Notes: generated by a model not told the origin, from the sequence alone. Positions 17,525-26,052 are shown, counted from the first letter of the stretch. The stretch is DNA of 64,000 nucleotides from Schaalia turicensis ACS-279-V-Col4 (GCF_000296505.1 NZ_JH815208.1:51157-115156), one strand, 5' to 3'. Program-made: numbers and translations.

Positions 17525-19377
17525 TTGGTGTCGTCCTCATCCACGATTTCAGCATCGATGACGTCTTCATCAGCTGCGGGGGCGTCGCCAGCCGGAGTCT
17601 CGGTGCCTGCTGCTTCAGCCGCCTGCTGGGAGGCATAGACCTCTTCGCCGATCTTCATCGCGGAAGCGTTGAGCTTCTCGAGAGCTGACTTCACGGCCTC
17701 GATGTCCTCGCCCTTGAGCGCTTCCTTGACGGCGTCAACGTCAGCCTGAACCGCGGCGCGAGTCGCCTCGGTGACGGTTTCGCCGTTGTCCTTGAGGAGC
17801 TTCTCAATCGAGTAAACGACCTGCTCAGCCTGGTTCCGAGTGTCGGCGTCTTCACGGCGCTTCTTGTCCTCGGCTGCGTGTTCTTCAGCTTCCTTCACCA
17901 TGCGGTCGATGTCTTCCTTTGGAAGAGCGGAGCCACCGGTGATGGTGACGGACTGTTCCTTGCCGGTGCCACGGTCCTTCGCGGAAACGTGGACGATACC
18001 GTTGGCGTCGATGTCGAAGGTGACCTCAATCTGCGGGATGCCACGTGGAGCCGGCGCAATACCGGACAGCTCGAAGGTGCCGAGCAGCTTGTTGTCCCGG
18101 GCGAACTCACGCTCACCCTGGTAGACCTGAATGAGCACGGACGGCTGACCGTCTTCGGCGGTCGAGAAGACCTCGGACGCCTTGGTCGGGATCGCGGTGT
18201 TGCGATCGATCAACTTGGTCATGATGCCACCCTTGGTCTCGATACCGAGGCTCAGCGGGGTCACGTCGATCAACAGGACATCCTTGCGGTCACCCTGGAT
18301 GACGCCGGCCTGGAGGGCCGCACCAACGGCGACAACCTCATCGGGGTTCACGCCCTTGTTCGGTTCACGGCCACCGGTCAGCTGCTTGACCACGTCGGAA
18401 ACGGCAGGCATACGGGTGGAGCCACCGACCAGAACCACGTGGTCAATGTCGTTGACGGAGATTCCGGCTTCGGCAATGACGTCGTGGAACGGCTTCTTGG
18501 TGCGATCCAGCAGGTCCGAGGTCATTTCCTCGAACTTTGCGCGGGTCAGGGACTCGTCCAGGTGGATCGGGCCGTCTGCGGTCATCGACAGGTACTGCAG
18601 GGAGATGTTAGTCGAGGTTGCGCTGGAGAGTTCCTTCTTGGCCTGCTCAGCGGTTTCCTTCAGGCGCTGCAGAGCGACGGTGTCCTTGGACAGGTCCGCG
18701 CCAGTCTTCGCCTTGACCTGATCAATCAGCCAGTTGACGATGCGCTGATCCCAGTCGTCGCCACCGAGGCGGTTGTCGCCGGAGGTTGCGCGAACCTGAA
18801 TGGTCGAGAAACCGTCGTCGTCCTTGCCGATTTCGAGCAGGGAGACGTCAAAGGTTCCACCACCGAGGTCGAAAACCAGGATGAGTTCATCTTCCTTGCC
18901 CTTTTCGAGGCCGTATGCAAGTGCTGCTGCGGTGGGCTCGTTAACGATGCGCTGGACGTTGAGGCCTGCGATCTGGCCTGCGTCCTTCGTTGCCTGACGC
19001 TCAGCGTCGTTGAAGTAGGCGGGGACAGTGATGACAGCATCGGTGACGGGTTCACCGAGGAATGCTTCCGCGTCAGCCTTCAGCTTGGAGAGGATGCGCG
19101 CGGAGATTTCCTGAGCGGTGTACTTCTTATCGTCAATTTCGATGCTCCAGTCGGTGCCCATGTGACGCTTGACCGAGGAGATCGTACGGTCAACGTTGGT
19201 CACAGCCTGACGCTTTGCGATTTCGCCAACGAGGACCTCGCCAGACTTGGAGAATGCGACGACGGAAGGCGTGGTGCGCATGCCTTCTGCGTTCGCGATG
19301 ATTGTGGGTTCACCGCCTTCGAGGACAGCGATTGCGGAGTTGGTGGTACCGAGGTCAATGCCTACTGCACGTGCCAT
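17521..19377 (-). CDS. dnaK: Molecular chaperone DnaK (Hsp70)
   Basis: A 618-residue Hsp70. The ATPase domain (1-360) shows [35 protein letters not shown] and [12 protein letters not shown]; the substrate domain begins at [14 protein letters not shown] and the lid ends in an Asp/Glu/Ala-rich tail. It lacks the extra loop of Gram-negative DnaK, as normal for Gram-positive bacteria. It is the first gene of the heat-shock operon and is preceded by two HAIR-type palindromes about 87 and 150 bp upstream, so it is expected to be repressed by HspR. Confidence 0.98.
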   Translation of the reverse strand: MARAVGIDLGTTNSAIAVLEGGEPTIIANAEGMRTTPSVVAFSKSGEVLVGEIAKRQAVTNVDRTISSVKRHMGTDWSIEIDDKKYTAQEISARILSKLKADAEAFLGEPVTDAVITVPAYFNDAERQATKDAGQIAGLNVQRIVNEPTAAALAYGLEKGKEDELILVFDLGGGTFDVSLLEIGKDDDGFSTIQVRATSGDNRLGGDDWDQRIVNWLIDQVKAKTGADLSKDTVALQRLKETAEQAKKELSSATSTNISLQYLSMTADGPIHLDESLTRAKFEEMTSDLLDRTKKPFHDVIAEAGISVNDIDHVVLVGGSTRMPAVSDVVKQLTGGREPNKGVNPDEVVAVGAALQAGVIQGDRKDVLLIDVTPLSLGIETKGGIMTKLIDRNTAIPTKASEVFSTAEDGQPSVLIQVYQGEREFARDNKLLGTFELSGIAPAPRGIPQIEVTFDIDANGIVHVSAKDRGTGKEQSVTITGGSALPKEDIDRMVKEAEEHAAEDKKRREDADTRNQAEQVVYSIEKLLKDNGETVTEATRAAVQADVDAVKEALKGEDIEAVKSALEKLNASAMKIGEEVYASQQAAEAAGTETPAGDAPAADEDVIDAEIVDEDDTK

Positions 19378-19463
19378 GTATATGTTCCTTTCGTTCAGTC
19401 ACCCAGCTTCGCCGGTGACTGCATGTGAAGATTTCTTGGACTGCCGTATGCGCAAGGCGCCTA

Positions 19464-19484
19464 CTTGAGTCCGACAGGCTCAAC
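19464..19484. promoter_or_regulatory. HAIR operator 1 of the dnaK operon
   Basis: cttgagt-N7-gctcaac, one mismatch in the palindrome to HAIR CTTGAGT-N7-ACTCAAG apart from the last base; proximal to dnaK. Confidence 0.8.
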
Positions 19485-19525
19485 TTTATACACCCAAACT
19501 TCACCACGCAAGAGGAAAACGAAAA

Positions 19526-19546
19526 GTTGAGTCACCAAAACTCAAT
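19526..19546. promoter_or_regulatory. HAIR operator 2 of the dnaK operon
   Basis: gttgagt-N7-actcaat, 62 bp upstream of the first site (about six helical turns, so both would lie on the same face). Confidence 0.8.
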
Positions 19547-19868
19547 GTTCACACATTTATGCAGGTCAAGAGCGTGTTTGACTTGACACATTACCAAGCG
19601 CTTACCGGTGTTTTCAGCGATCCCGTCGACGATAACCCAACTGGAGTCATGGAAGAGGCTGACTACGAGGCTCTTGATCTCAACCGGCGTTACATCACCA
19701 CGAAAGCAAGCCACTCCGGGCGACTTCCCCAACGCGATCACCGATCAGATGACAGTCTGCGACGTTGTCTTTAAGGCAGCGAACACTCACTTCCGTCTTA
19801 CCTGCCAAGGAGTGAGAGAATACTGAGACGTATCCGACCCTCCCCCTTACAGCGAATAGGCGGACCTT
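19547..19868. other. Intergenic stretch between the dnaK operator region and rlmC
   Basis: About 320 bp with only short open frames on both strands that carry no recognisable domain. A TAGGCG sequence 6 bases before the rlmC start may be a -10 element. Confidence 0.4.
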
Positions 19869-21080
19869 GTGTCTTCGATCCAGCTCAGGCTTTCCCCGCG
19901 TTCCACAAGCGACATTCTCTGTCAGCACTGGAATGCAGGTCGTTGCCACTCGTGCACGAATATTGAGGTTCCTTACGGCGACCAGCTTGCCACGAAGACA
20001 ACGCGTGTTCGCGACCAGTTAGCCGACGTTGCTGGAGCCACCGATATCGCATGGCTTCCCCCTGTTGCCTCGTCGCCGACCGGCTTTCGCACGAACGCAA
20101 AGTTGGTCGTCGGTGGCACGAGGCGTCGGCCGACTCTTGGCATTTTGGGACGCGATCGCAGGGGTGTTGACCTGCCGGATTGCCCGATTCAGCATTCTGC
20201 AATTAACCGTGCGACGCCGGGGTTGAAGCGCTTTATTCGCCAGCTGAACCTGACGCCGTATGACGTGCCCACGAAGAGCGGCGAGTTGAAGTATGTGCTA
20301 CTCACCGTCGGCGTGGATAATGCTCTGATGTGTCGCTTCGTGCTTCGCACGCGCGACCGCGTCTCCGATATTCGCAAGGCACTCCCCTACTTGTTTGACT
20401 TGGTGCCCCATATTGAGGTCGTCACCGCAAACATTCACCCCACACACGAAGCGATCGTCGAAGGTCCCGACGAGATCATTCTGACCACGCGTCGCACACT
20501 GAAGATGGCGGTCGGCGATGTTCAGCTGGCGCTCGGGCCTCGTTCATTCACGCAGACGAATACGGAGGTGGCCGGAAAGTTGTACCGCCAGGTCACCGAA
20601 TGGGCAGTTTCGGATAACGAGGCCGACCATCCTCGCTCAGCCTGGGATCTTTACTGCGGGGTCGGAGGTTTCGCTCTTCACTTGGCAGCAGCCGGCATTA
20701 CTCCCGTAACAGGCGTGGAAGTATCGGATCAGGCGATAGCTTCGGCAATTCAAGGTGCTCGCCAGTTGAAGCTGGGGCGCGCGGACGCGCAGTTCATCGC
20801 TAAGGACGCGACGGCTTGGGCTGCTCGCCAGCCCGAAGAAAGCCGACCGGACGTGCTGGTTATTAACCCGCCACGTCGAGGGATCGGCTCAGAATTGGCC
20901 TCGTGGATTAACGAATCTGGAATCCCGCGAGTCATCTACTCGTCGTGCAACCCGAAATCGCTCGCACACGACTTGACGGAAATGCCGAGCTATCGGGGCC
21001 TCGAAGCGCGCATATTCGACATGTTCCCGCACACGGATCATGTGGAGACGGCAGTATTGATGTCAAGGGTCGGAGCGTAA
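19869..21080 (+). CDS. rlmC: 23S rRNA (uracil-C5)-methyltransferase, RlmC type
   Basis: A 403-residue RNA m5U methyltransferase of the TrmA/RlmC/RlmD family. The [4Fe-4S] cysteines are Cys18, Cys26, Cys29 (CQHWNAGRCHSC) and Cys105 (DLPDCPIQH). The SAM motif is DLYCGVGGFALHLA, followed by LVINPPRRGIG and the catalytic Cys in VIYSSCNPKSLAHDL. No TRAM domain is present, which fits RlmC (U747) rather than RlmD, but the exact site is inferred. The start codon is GTG. An A+T-rich patch of foreign character begins right after its stop codon. Confidence 0.9.
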   Translation: MSSIQLRLSPRSTSDILCQHWNAGRCHSCTNIEVPYGDQLATKTTRVRDQLADVAGATDIAWLPPVASSPTGFRTNAKLVVGGTRRRPTLGILGRDRRGVDLPDCPIQHSAINRATPGLKRFIRQLNLTPYDVPTKSGELKYVLLTVGVDNALMCRFVLRTRDRVSDIRKALPYLFDLVPHIEVVTANIHPTHEAIVEGPDEIILTTRRTLKMAVGDVQLALGPRSFTQTNTEVAGKLYRQVTEWAVSDNEADHPRSAWDLYCGVGGFALHLAAAGITPVTGVEVSDQAIASAIQGARQLKLGRADAQFIAKDATAWAARQPEESRPDVLVINPPRRGIGSELASWINESGIPRVIYSSCNPKSLAHDLTEMPSYRGLEARIFDMFPHTDHVETAVLMSRVGA

Positions 21081-21204
21081 TAAGCTATAAAATACGGTGA
21101 TACTCCACTTTTCTGGCAATCGGGCTGATTTATCATTGAGCAGATAAAACGCTCTGTGGCAAAAAGGGACTGCGAGTGATCTGTAATGCAAAGGAGCGTA
21201 ATTT

Positions 21205-21630
21205 ATGATTATAGAAGAATTAAAAGTCATCGTTGACAGGCTTAACAAACAAGGGAAGATGATTTTTCTCGAAGGAGCAACAGAAGAACAGATTACTCGG
21301 TTCGAGAAAGAACATGAAATTACACTTCCTGAAAAGTATAAAGAGTGGCTTTTGCACTCTGATGGTGGTGAATTATTTCTGCCAGCCGGAGTCCAGTTTT
21401 ACGGTGTGGCCCATAAGCCAGTTATTGATGTAAATGAAAATGACAGGCCTGATGAAAACTACATTGTCATCGGCGCATTAGCTTCAGGCGATCCGGTATT
21501 ATGTGAGAAGTCGGGAGAGAAAATTTCGATATACAATCACGAGGCAGGAAGTGTTGATGACGAGCTGACCTATGATGATTTTTACACTTTTTTGAACGAC
21601 CTTTATGACTTGCTTGGTATAGGAGAGTGA
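21205..21630 (+). CDS. SMI1/KNR4 family protein, probable immunity protein
   Basis: A 141-residue acidic protein with the SMI1/KNR4 (SUKH) fold: ATEEQITRFEKEHEITLPE, YKEWLLHSDGGELF, then the central VIGALASGDPVLCE stretch and the C-terminal YDDFYTFLNDLYDLL. SUKH proteins are the most common immunity proteins of bacterial polymorphic toxins and bind nuclease toxins. The gene has an AAAGGAG site and is followed after four bases by an HNH nuclease-like gene, so the pair is an operon. Composition indicates recent transfer, probably from a low-G+C Firmicute. Confidence 0.85.
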   Translation: MIIEELKVIVDRLNKQGKMIFLEGATEEQITRFEKEHEITLPEKYKEWLLHSDGGELFLPAGVQFYGVAHKPVIDVNENDRPDENYIVIGALASGDPVLCEKSGEKISIYNHEAGSVDDELTYDDFYTFLNDLYDLLGIGE

Positions 21631-21634
21631 GCCT

Positions 21635-22579
21635 ATGCCAAAAACAAGTATAAAGGAAAGAAATAAGGCGATAAGACTTGCTTGGGAAAGAGAGCAAAAA
21701 TTAGTCGCTGAAGGCAAAGGAACACGGGACTGGTCGCAGGATCAGCAAAAGGACATTCTTGATCCTGAAAAAGGAAAAGCCTACGACGAAAATGGGCGTG
21801 CTTTTGAAGGCCAGCACATGAAGAGCGCTGCTGAATATTCTGAGTATCAGGGCGATCCGGATAATATTCAGTTTCTTTCAAGAGATGAACATCTGGAGGC
21901 ACATAAAGGAAGTTGGCAGAATCCGACTAACTGGTACTATAATCCGGAAACGAAAGAGTTCGTAGATTTCGGAGATAATAAACCTACTCCTTGTGCTCCG
22001 ATTAATCTTAGTGAGCCGGTATGCAGTCCTGTTATTGAGAGCCAGAATAATAGCGAAAAACTACAAACGGTCAAGCATGATACAACTTCTACAGAGCACA
22101 CAAAACCTTCACGACAAGAGGATGTGTCGCACCACTCTGAAAACATATCACAAAAGAATCCTACAGTAGCTCCACCTGAGACACATGAGGGCATTGGTGA
22201 TAAGAATAAGATTTCCCATATTTTTGACGTTGCAAACGAATTTGGTAAAAAGCATCCTGTTCTTACGGGTGCATTAAAGGCTGCGGGGTATATAATTGCT
22301 GGAGTAGGTGCAATATATCTCGCCAGCGAGTCGGGCGGTGGATCAAGTTCCTCTTCGTCAGAAGAAGATATCAGTGGTTCTTCTGATGACGACTACAGCG
22401 ATTATTCGAGTTCGGATGAGTTGGATAGCCCATCTTCCAGTAGAGATTATCCAGACGAGCGATCATCGCCGGCTGAGCATACAGTGCCCGCACACGGACA
22501 GCATTATCGCACAAAGGATGGTCTGATCTGGAAAGAAAAAGAACCGTATCAACGCGGCGGTAAACACGATGATGATTAG
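21635..22579 (+). CDS. HNH nuclease-like protein, putative toxin or effector
   Basis: A 314-residue protein. Residues 35-105 resemble an HNH/Endo VII-type nuclease core: GQHMKS with His61, DPDNIQFLSRDEHLEAH with Asn77, His86 and His90, then WQNPTNWYYNP. A polar linker follows, then a hydrophobic helix (209-230, LTGALKAAGYIIAGVGAIYL), a Ser/Asp-rich stretch (232-275) and a tail HGQHYRTKDGLIWKEKEPYQ that looks conserved in other nuclease proteins. It has no signal peptide. It is co-transcribed with an SMI1 immunity-like gene, so a toxin-immunity pair is the simplest reading; the domain call is by motif only. Confidence 0.65.
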   Translation: MPKTSIKERNKAIRLAWEREQKLVAEGKGTRDWSQDQQKDILDPEKGKAYDENGRAFEGQHMKSAAEYSEYQGDPDNIQFLSRDEHLEAHKGSWQNPTNWYYNPETKEFVDFGDNKPTPCAPINLSEPVCSPVIESQNNSEKLQTVKHDTTSTEHTKPSRQEDVSHHSENISQKNPTVAPPETHEGIGDKNKISHIFDVANEFGKKHPVLTGALKAAGYIIAGVGAIYLASESGGGSSSSSSEEDISGSSDDDYSDYSSSDELDSPSSSRDYPDERSSPAEHTVPAHGQHYRTKDGLIWKEKEPYQRGGKHDDD

Positions 22580-22686
22580 AATCGAGACGATGGGATTTCG
22601 GACATATTCCCTCAGAGCGATGAGTAGAGACGATTGGAAAATCTGCGCGTCCGCTTATATATAGTAGGAACAACCACATCGACCTG

Positions 22687-22760
22687 TTTCCGAGAACGTC
22701 CGAAGTCGATAAAATGGCGATTTTGAGGGTGTAAAAGTTGTGGATTTATTTCCGAGAACG
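22687..22760. repeat. Pair of direct repeats at the island's right end
   Basis: tttccgagaacg at 22687-22698 and again at 22749-22760, with further similarity after each copy, 62 bp apart. They lie between the HNH gene and the methyltransferase remnant. Confidence 0.6.
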
Positions 22761-23204
22761 AACGGTACCGAAAAAATCGGCAAAAATGACCATTTGACAT
22801 CCATCTGGAGCAATCAAGCCACGCCGAGGTTGCAATTGCCTTGGAGCGTTGCTGACTACAATCGCCTCAGGCTTGGCTGAGCACTGAGACAAGCTCAGAA
22901 ATTGGGCGCATGCCCCCAGTTTGAACGTTGTGTCCTCCTTCGCCCATATTTGACGATATCCCGCCACTGAAAAAGCCTGACAGGGGAAACCTCCGACAAA
23001 GATATCGGCATCGGGTACTTCTTCAGGCAGAACCTCGTGAATATCGCGACCATCTACTGTGAGGTCAAAGTTCTGTTCGTACGTTTCAACGGCATATGGA
23101 TCGAACTCACTGGCGTAAATCATCTTTACTGTGCCGGTTTCTTCGAATCCGAGTCGATCCCTCCGACTCCCGCCAAGAATGACTAACGTCCAGTTCTCGG
23201 CCAT
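22746..23204 (-). pseudogene. Remnant of a DNA cytosine-5 methyltransferase (Dcm family)
   Basis: The N-terminal half of a C5-cytosine methyltransferase is recognisable: a damaged motif I (ILGGSRRDRLGFEETG), MIYASEFDPYAVETYEQNF, and motif IV with the catalytic Cys, FVGGFPCQAFSVAGYRQ. After that the match stops and the frame runs through unrelated sequence into the island; the ENV motif, target-recognition domain and C-terminal motifs are missing. It is therefore a truncated, inactive copy of a restriction-modification methyltransferase. It overlaps nothing but abuts hemH; no restriction enzyme gene is seen. Confidence 0.85.
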
Positions 23205-23272
23205 GAATATGCCCCATTTCCACGTGGTACGCCCCACGGCTAACAGGAATTGCGGCACGCCGCAGCTTGGCC

Positions 23273-24265
23273 TCAATCACCCCAGCCGGCAAGCAGGTTT
23301 CGCGCCTGCTCAGCCAATGCGTCAATTGCAGGCTGCGCTTCATTGGCCCATGGAATGTAGTGGAACTCTGATCCGCCCGCATCAGTGAATGCTGTACGGT
23401 TCAGCTGGTCAATCTCTTCAAGGGTCTCCAGACAGTCGGCAACGAAGCCGGGGCAGATGATATCGACGCGCCTCGTCCCCTGCTTGCCGAGTTCACCAAC
23501 CGTGTCGATCGTCGCCGGACCATTCCACTCGGCAGGACCGAAAACAGACTGGAAAGTAGCGATGCAGGACTCTTCATTCAGTCCCAGTCGCTCACGCAGA
23601 AGCGCAGCCGTTTCCTTGCATTCGTCAATGTAGGGATCACCCTTCTTCGACATGGCAACCGGAATTGAGTGGAACGAGAGGATCAGACGGTCACCACCGG
23701 CAAAGTCCGGAGTGCCGTTGAGCTCCCACGACTCACGGATTGGACTTTCAAGCGCGTCAATATAGGTGGACGCAGTCGGAAACGAACGGGATAGCCGGAT
23801 TTCAGGGTGCTCGCGCCTCGACAGTAGCCACTTGGCGGCCGCGTCATTCACGGACGCAATCGTGGTCGCCGAATACTGCGGGTAGGCCGACAGGATCGCG
23901 ATCTTTCGATAGCCCTGCGTCATCAGATCATCAAGGACACTTCCGAGGCTTGGCTGGCCGTAGCGCATTGCGGGCACGACTTTCATTCCAAGCTGTTCGC
24001 TCAGAAGTTCCGCCTGACGTGTCGTGTAGTGCAGTAGCGGGGATCCTTCATCCAGCCACACGGTCCGATATTTCGCGGCGGATTGGGCCGGTCGAACGCG
24101 CAGGATCACTCCCTCAAGGATCGGGCGCCAGACAGCTTTCGGCATTTCAATGACTCGCGAATCACTGAGGAACTCACGCAAATACGTGCGAACATCCGCA
24201 GTCGTCGGAGTTTTCGGAGTTCCAAGGTTGGCAAGTACGAGGGCCGGAGCATCACTGTGGCGCAT
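23273..24265 (-). CDS. hemH: Ferrochelatase (coproporphyrin type)
   Basis: A 330-residue ferrochelatase that inserts Fe2+ into a porphyrin ring; in actinobacteria the substrate is coproporphyrin III (gene also named cpfC). Seen are LANLGTPKTPTTADVRTYL at the N-terminus, GSPLLHYT, the iron-ligand His in LILSFHSIP, DPYIDECKETAALL, and FQSVFGPAEWNGP. The C-terminal CPGFVADCLETLEEI is intact. No other heme gene lies nearby. The ATG has a TAAACT hexamer six bases upstream and no ribosome-binding site, so it may be leaderless. Confidence 0.95.
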   Translation of the reverse strand: MRHSDAPALVLANLGTPKTPTTADVRTYLREFLSDSRVIEMPKAVWRPILEGVILRVRPAQSAAKYRTVWLDEGSPLLHYTTRQAELLSEQLGMKVVPAMRYGQPSLGSVLDDLMTQGYRKIAILSAYPQYSATTIASVNDAAAKWLLSRREHPEIRLSRSFPTASTYIDALESPIRESWELNGTPDFAGGDRLILSFHSIPVAMSKKGDPYIDECKETAALLRERLGLNEESCIATFQSVFGPAEWNGPATIDTVGELGKQGTRRVDIICPGFVADCLETLEEIDQLNRTAFTDAGGSEFHYIPWANEAQPAIDALAEQARNLLAGWGD

Positions 24266-24271
24266 AGTCCG

Positions 24272-24277
24272 AGTTTA
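24272..24277 (-). promoter_or_regulatory. Putative -10 box for a leaderless transcript (hemH)
   Basis: TAAACT on the minus strand, six-base gap to the ATG. Confidence 0.45.
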
Positions 24278-24408
24278 ACGGGTGGTTCACAGCGCTTTTC
24301 TGACAGGTGTCATCAGAATGTGTTCTGTCCGGTATGACGCACGAACCGTCGTATGTGTCGATGGCTACGTTACGACAACACGTCCAGCAAATCTGACCTG
24401 ACTAGCAC

Positions 24409-24440
24409 AACCGACCAACCGACCAACCGACCAACCGACC
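24409..24440. repeat. Four tandem 8-bp repeats
   Basis: Unit aaccgacc repeated four times without mismatch, with partial copies after it, in the gap between hemH and the GtrA remnant. It is a variable-length candidate. Confidence 0.9.
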
Positions 24441-24507
24441 AAGATACCAACTAAGGTGCCGACCAAGATAACTATTGGAAGTTCGACAGTTTTCTTGGGA
24501 GGTGCAG

Positions 24508-24885
24508 ATGGAAAACGTTTCAGCAGGGGAAAACGGCGCGGTCATCGACCGTGTCACAGTCCTCGGCTTGCGCACAGTGATCGGCAGCCTGGCCCTACCC
24601 GTCATCATTGCTCGCATTGTTTCCGCGAACGGCAATTTTGCTCTTAATAGGAAGGTTTTCCATGCTCGCCCTGGCACTCTTGTCTCAACTGGTCTCCGGT
24701 ACGCTTCCCTCGCTGTCACGCTCGTTGGCACGTCGTACGTGGGCCTTTGACTTCTGACTCACGTCGGAATCCCGCTCTGGATTGCGAAGTTGATCGTCGA
24801 CATTTCGCTCTACTGTGTGTCCTAGCGCGTGCAGAAACGTTGGGTTTTCGCCAAATATGAAACGCCCATGTACGAGGCCGGACAG
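24508..24885 (+). pseudogene. Decayed GtrA family membrane protein gene
   Basis: Translation shows GtrA-like text: GAVIDRVTVLGL, ALPVIIARIVSANGNFALNR, KVF, then YASLAVTLVGTSYVGL, an in-frame TGA (24748-24750), GIPLWIAKLIVDISLYCVS, an in-frame TAG (24823-24825) and VQKRWVFAK, which is the usual GtrA C-terminal motif. GtrA proteins are small four-helix flippase-type proteins used in sugar addition to polymers. A GGGAGG site still precedes the ATG. Two nonsense codons in one frame with the family pattern continuing make it a young pseudogene. Confidence 0.85.
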
Positions 24886-25075
24886 GTTTCGCTCCCTGGC
24901 CTTCCGCTCCAATTTCACTGCTCGCGACCGCGGGGCAAGCCGGCTAGGTCCATGCGGATCAGCCGAAAGAGCACGAACTGTTTATTCGTCTGACCTCGCG
25001 GTTTGGGACGCATAAGGCGACGTGACATTCGAAGGGCGATCACGGTCGTTTCCTTGGGTGGCCTTCGCCCGTAGA

Positions 25076-25106
25076 ATTGCGACAAGATTGCGACAGGATT
25101 GCGTGA
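25076..25106. repeat. Triplicated 11-bp direct repeat upstream of the GNAT gene
   Basis: Unit attgcgacaag/attgcgacagg/attgcgtga in tandem, ending 24 bp before the ATG of the acetyltransferase. A one-turn spacing would suit a regulator site. Confidence 0.6.
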
Positions 25107-25129
25107 AGACGCGAAGTGAAAGGACCCTT

Positions 25130-25582
25130 ATGACCATCGAGATCATCACCGAATCGTCCCCCGAAATCGTCGAGGCGATGGAGCGCCTGATTCCTCAGCT
25201 GTCCCGTTCAGCTGCCCCACTGGACGCGGCTGGGTGCGAGCGTTTCATTTCTCAGCCCGGCGTTCACCTGTTCGTTTTCCGCTCCGACAAGGCTGACGAG
25301 TCCGGCGCTTTCCCGATCCTCGGCATGCTCTCGCTGGCAACCTTCGAGATCCCGACCGGCGTGCGCGCCTGGGTCGAGGATGTCGTTGTTGATTCAGCTG
25401 CTCGTGGCCAGGGTGCCGGTCAGGCGCTCGTTGAGGCCGCGATTCGCCATGCTCAGGAAGTTGGCGCACGCACGGTCGATCTGACCAGCCGTCCGTCACG
25501 CGAGGCAGCGAACCGCCTCTACCAGCGCGCCGGTTTCGAGTTGCGTGAGACGAACGTGTACCGCGTTCCACTGGACAAGTAA
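25130..25582 (+). CDS. GNAT family N-acetyltransferase
   Basis: A 150-residue single-domain GNAT. The acetyl-CoA binding motif is RGQGAGQALVEAAIRHAQ after the strand WVEDVVVDSAA, and the C-terminal part SREAANRLYQRAGFELRETNVYRV is the usual end. The N-terminal half (MERLIPQLS) suits acetylation of a small molecule or protein N-terminus; the substrate is unknown. The ATG preceded by GAAAGGAC was chosen; the frame is open 36 codons upstream but that part has no family similarity. It is followed by a strong terminator. Confidence 0.9.
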   Translation: MTIEIITESSPEIVEAMERLIPQLSRSAAPLDAAGCERFISQPGVHLFVFRSDKADESGAFPILGMLSLATFEIPTGVRAWVEDVVVDSAARGQGAGQALVEAAIRHAQEVGARTVDLTSRPSREAANRLYQRAGFELRETNVYRVPLDK

Positions 25583-25617
25583 GCGCTACGTCGCCAGTTG
25601 GCGCCTTTTTCTTGGGT

Positions 25618-25647
25618 ACGAGGCTGGGTCTGCTGACCTAGCCTCGT
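25618..25647. terminator. Rho-independent terminator after the GNAT gene
   Basis: Stem acgaggct-g-ggtc / gacc-t-agcctcgt with loop tgct, followed by CCTTTTTG. Confidence 0.8.
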
Positions 25648-25812
25648 CCTTTTTGTTGCCCGAATTGCGAGCGAGGATCCGCTAGACACACCGCGTATTC
25701 ACTCCGCCCTTGATGCAAGAGAGGGGCGAGAAGCGGTGGGCGACCTCGTGAATCAATCACACGGCGAGCGAGTGAAAACTAGCTGTTATCGACCAAGTCC
25801 GAAACCGTGGAG

Positions 25813-26016
25813 TCAACGACCTTTGGCGCACCGCCCGTCTCCCATTCGATCGGCATCCTTACGCAGTTTCAAGCCATAGAGAACGAAACCAATGGCAGCG
25901 GCAAGGAAAATCCAGCGAGGCCAGAAATCCACGGCATAGACCAAGTACGCGGAAAAAGCTGCGACAAAAAAGTTAACGTTCGAGCTCCGACGAAGATCAT
26001 CGGGGTTGCGTGCCAT
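25813..26016 (-). CDS. Small membrane protein, unknown function
   Basis: A 67-residue basic protein with two closely spaced hydrophobic helices (FFVAAFSAYLVYAVDFW and WIFLAAAIGFVLYGLKL) and charged ends. AAAGGATG lies before the ATG. It ends 36 bp before the aldo/keto reductase stop codon region on the same strand, so it may be a downstream cistron of that gene. I do not recognise a family. Confidence 0.6.
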   Translation of the reverse strand: MARNPDDLRRSSNVNFFVAAFSAYLVYAVDFWPRWIFLAAAIGFVLYGLKLRKDADRMGDGRCAKGR

Positions 26017-26052
26017 AGTTCATCCTTTTCATATGCGTTTGTAAGCGTCGGC

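Larger units (their letters stand above)
21081..22800. other. A+T-rich accessory island (SMI1 and HNH genes)
   Basis: Right after rlmC the base composition changes sharply to A+T-rich, with codon use (AAA, GAA, ATA, TTT) unlike all flanking genes. The patch holds an immunity-like gene, an HNH nuclease-like gene and an untranslated end with a pair of direct repeats, and gives way to a broken methyltransferase gene. No integrase, transposase or tRNA is seen at its ends. Confidence 0.75.

Noticed and set aside
17878..19428. A 516-codon open frame on the plus strand opposite dnaK
   Set aside because: It is the antisense of dnaK; such long frames are usual opposite highly biased codons, and it has no domain.
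19532..19949. Short frames between dnaK and rlmC
   Set aside because: They overlap the HAIR operators or the rlmC start and have no domain.
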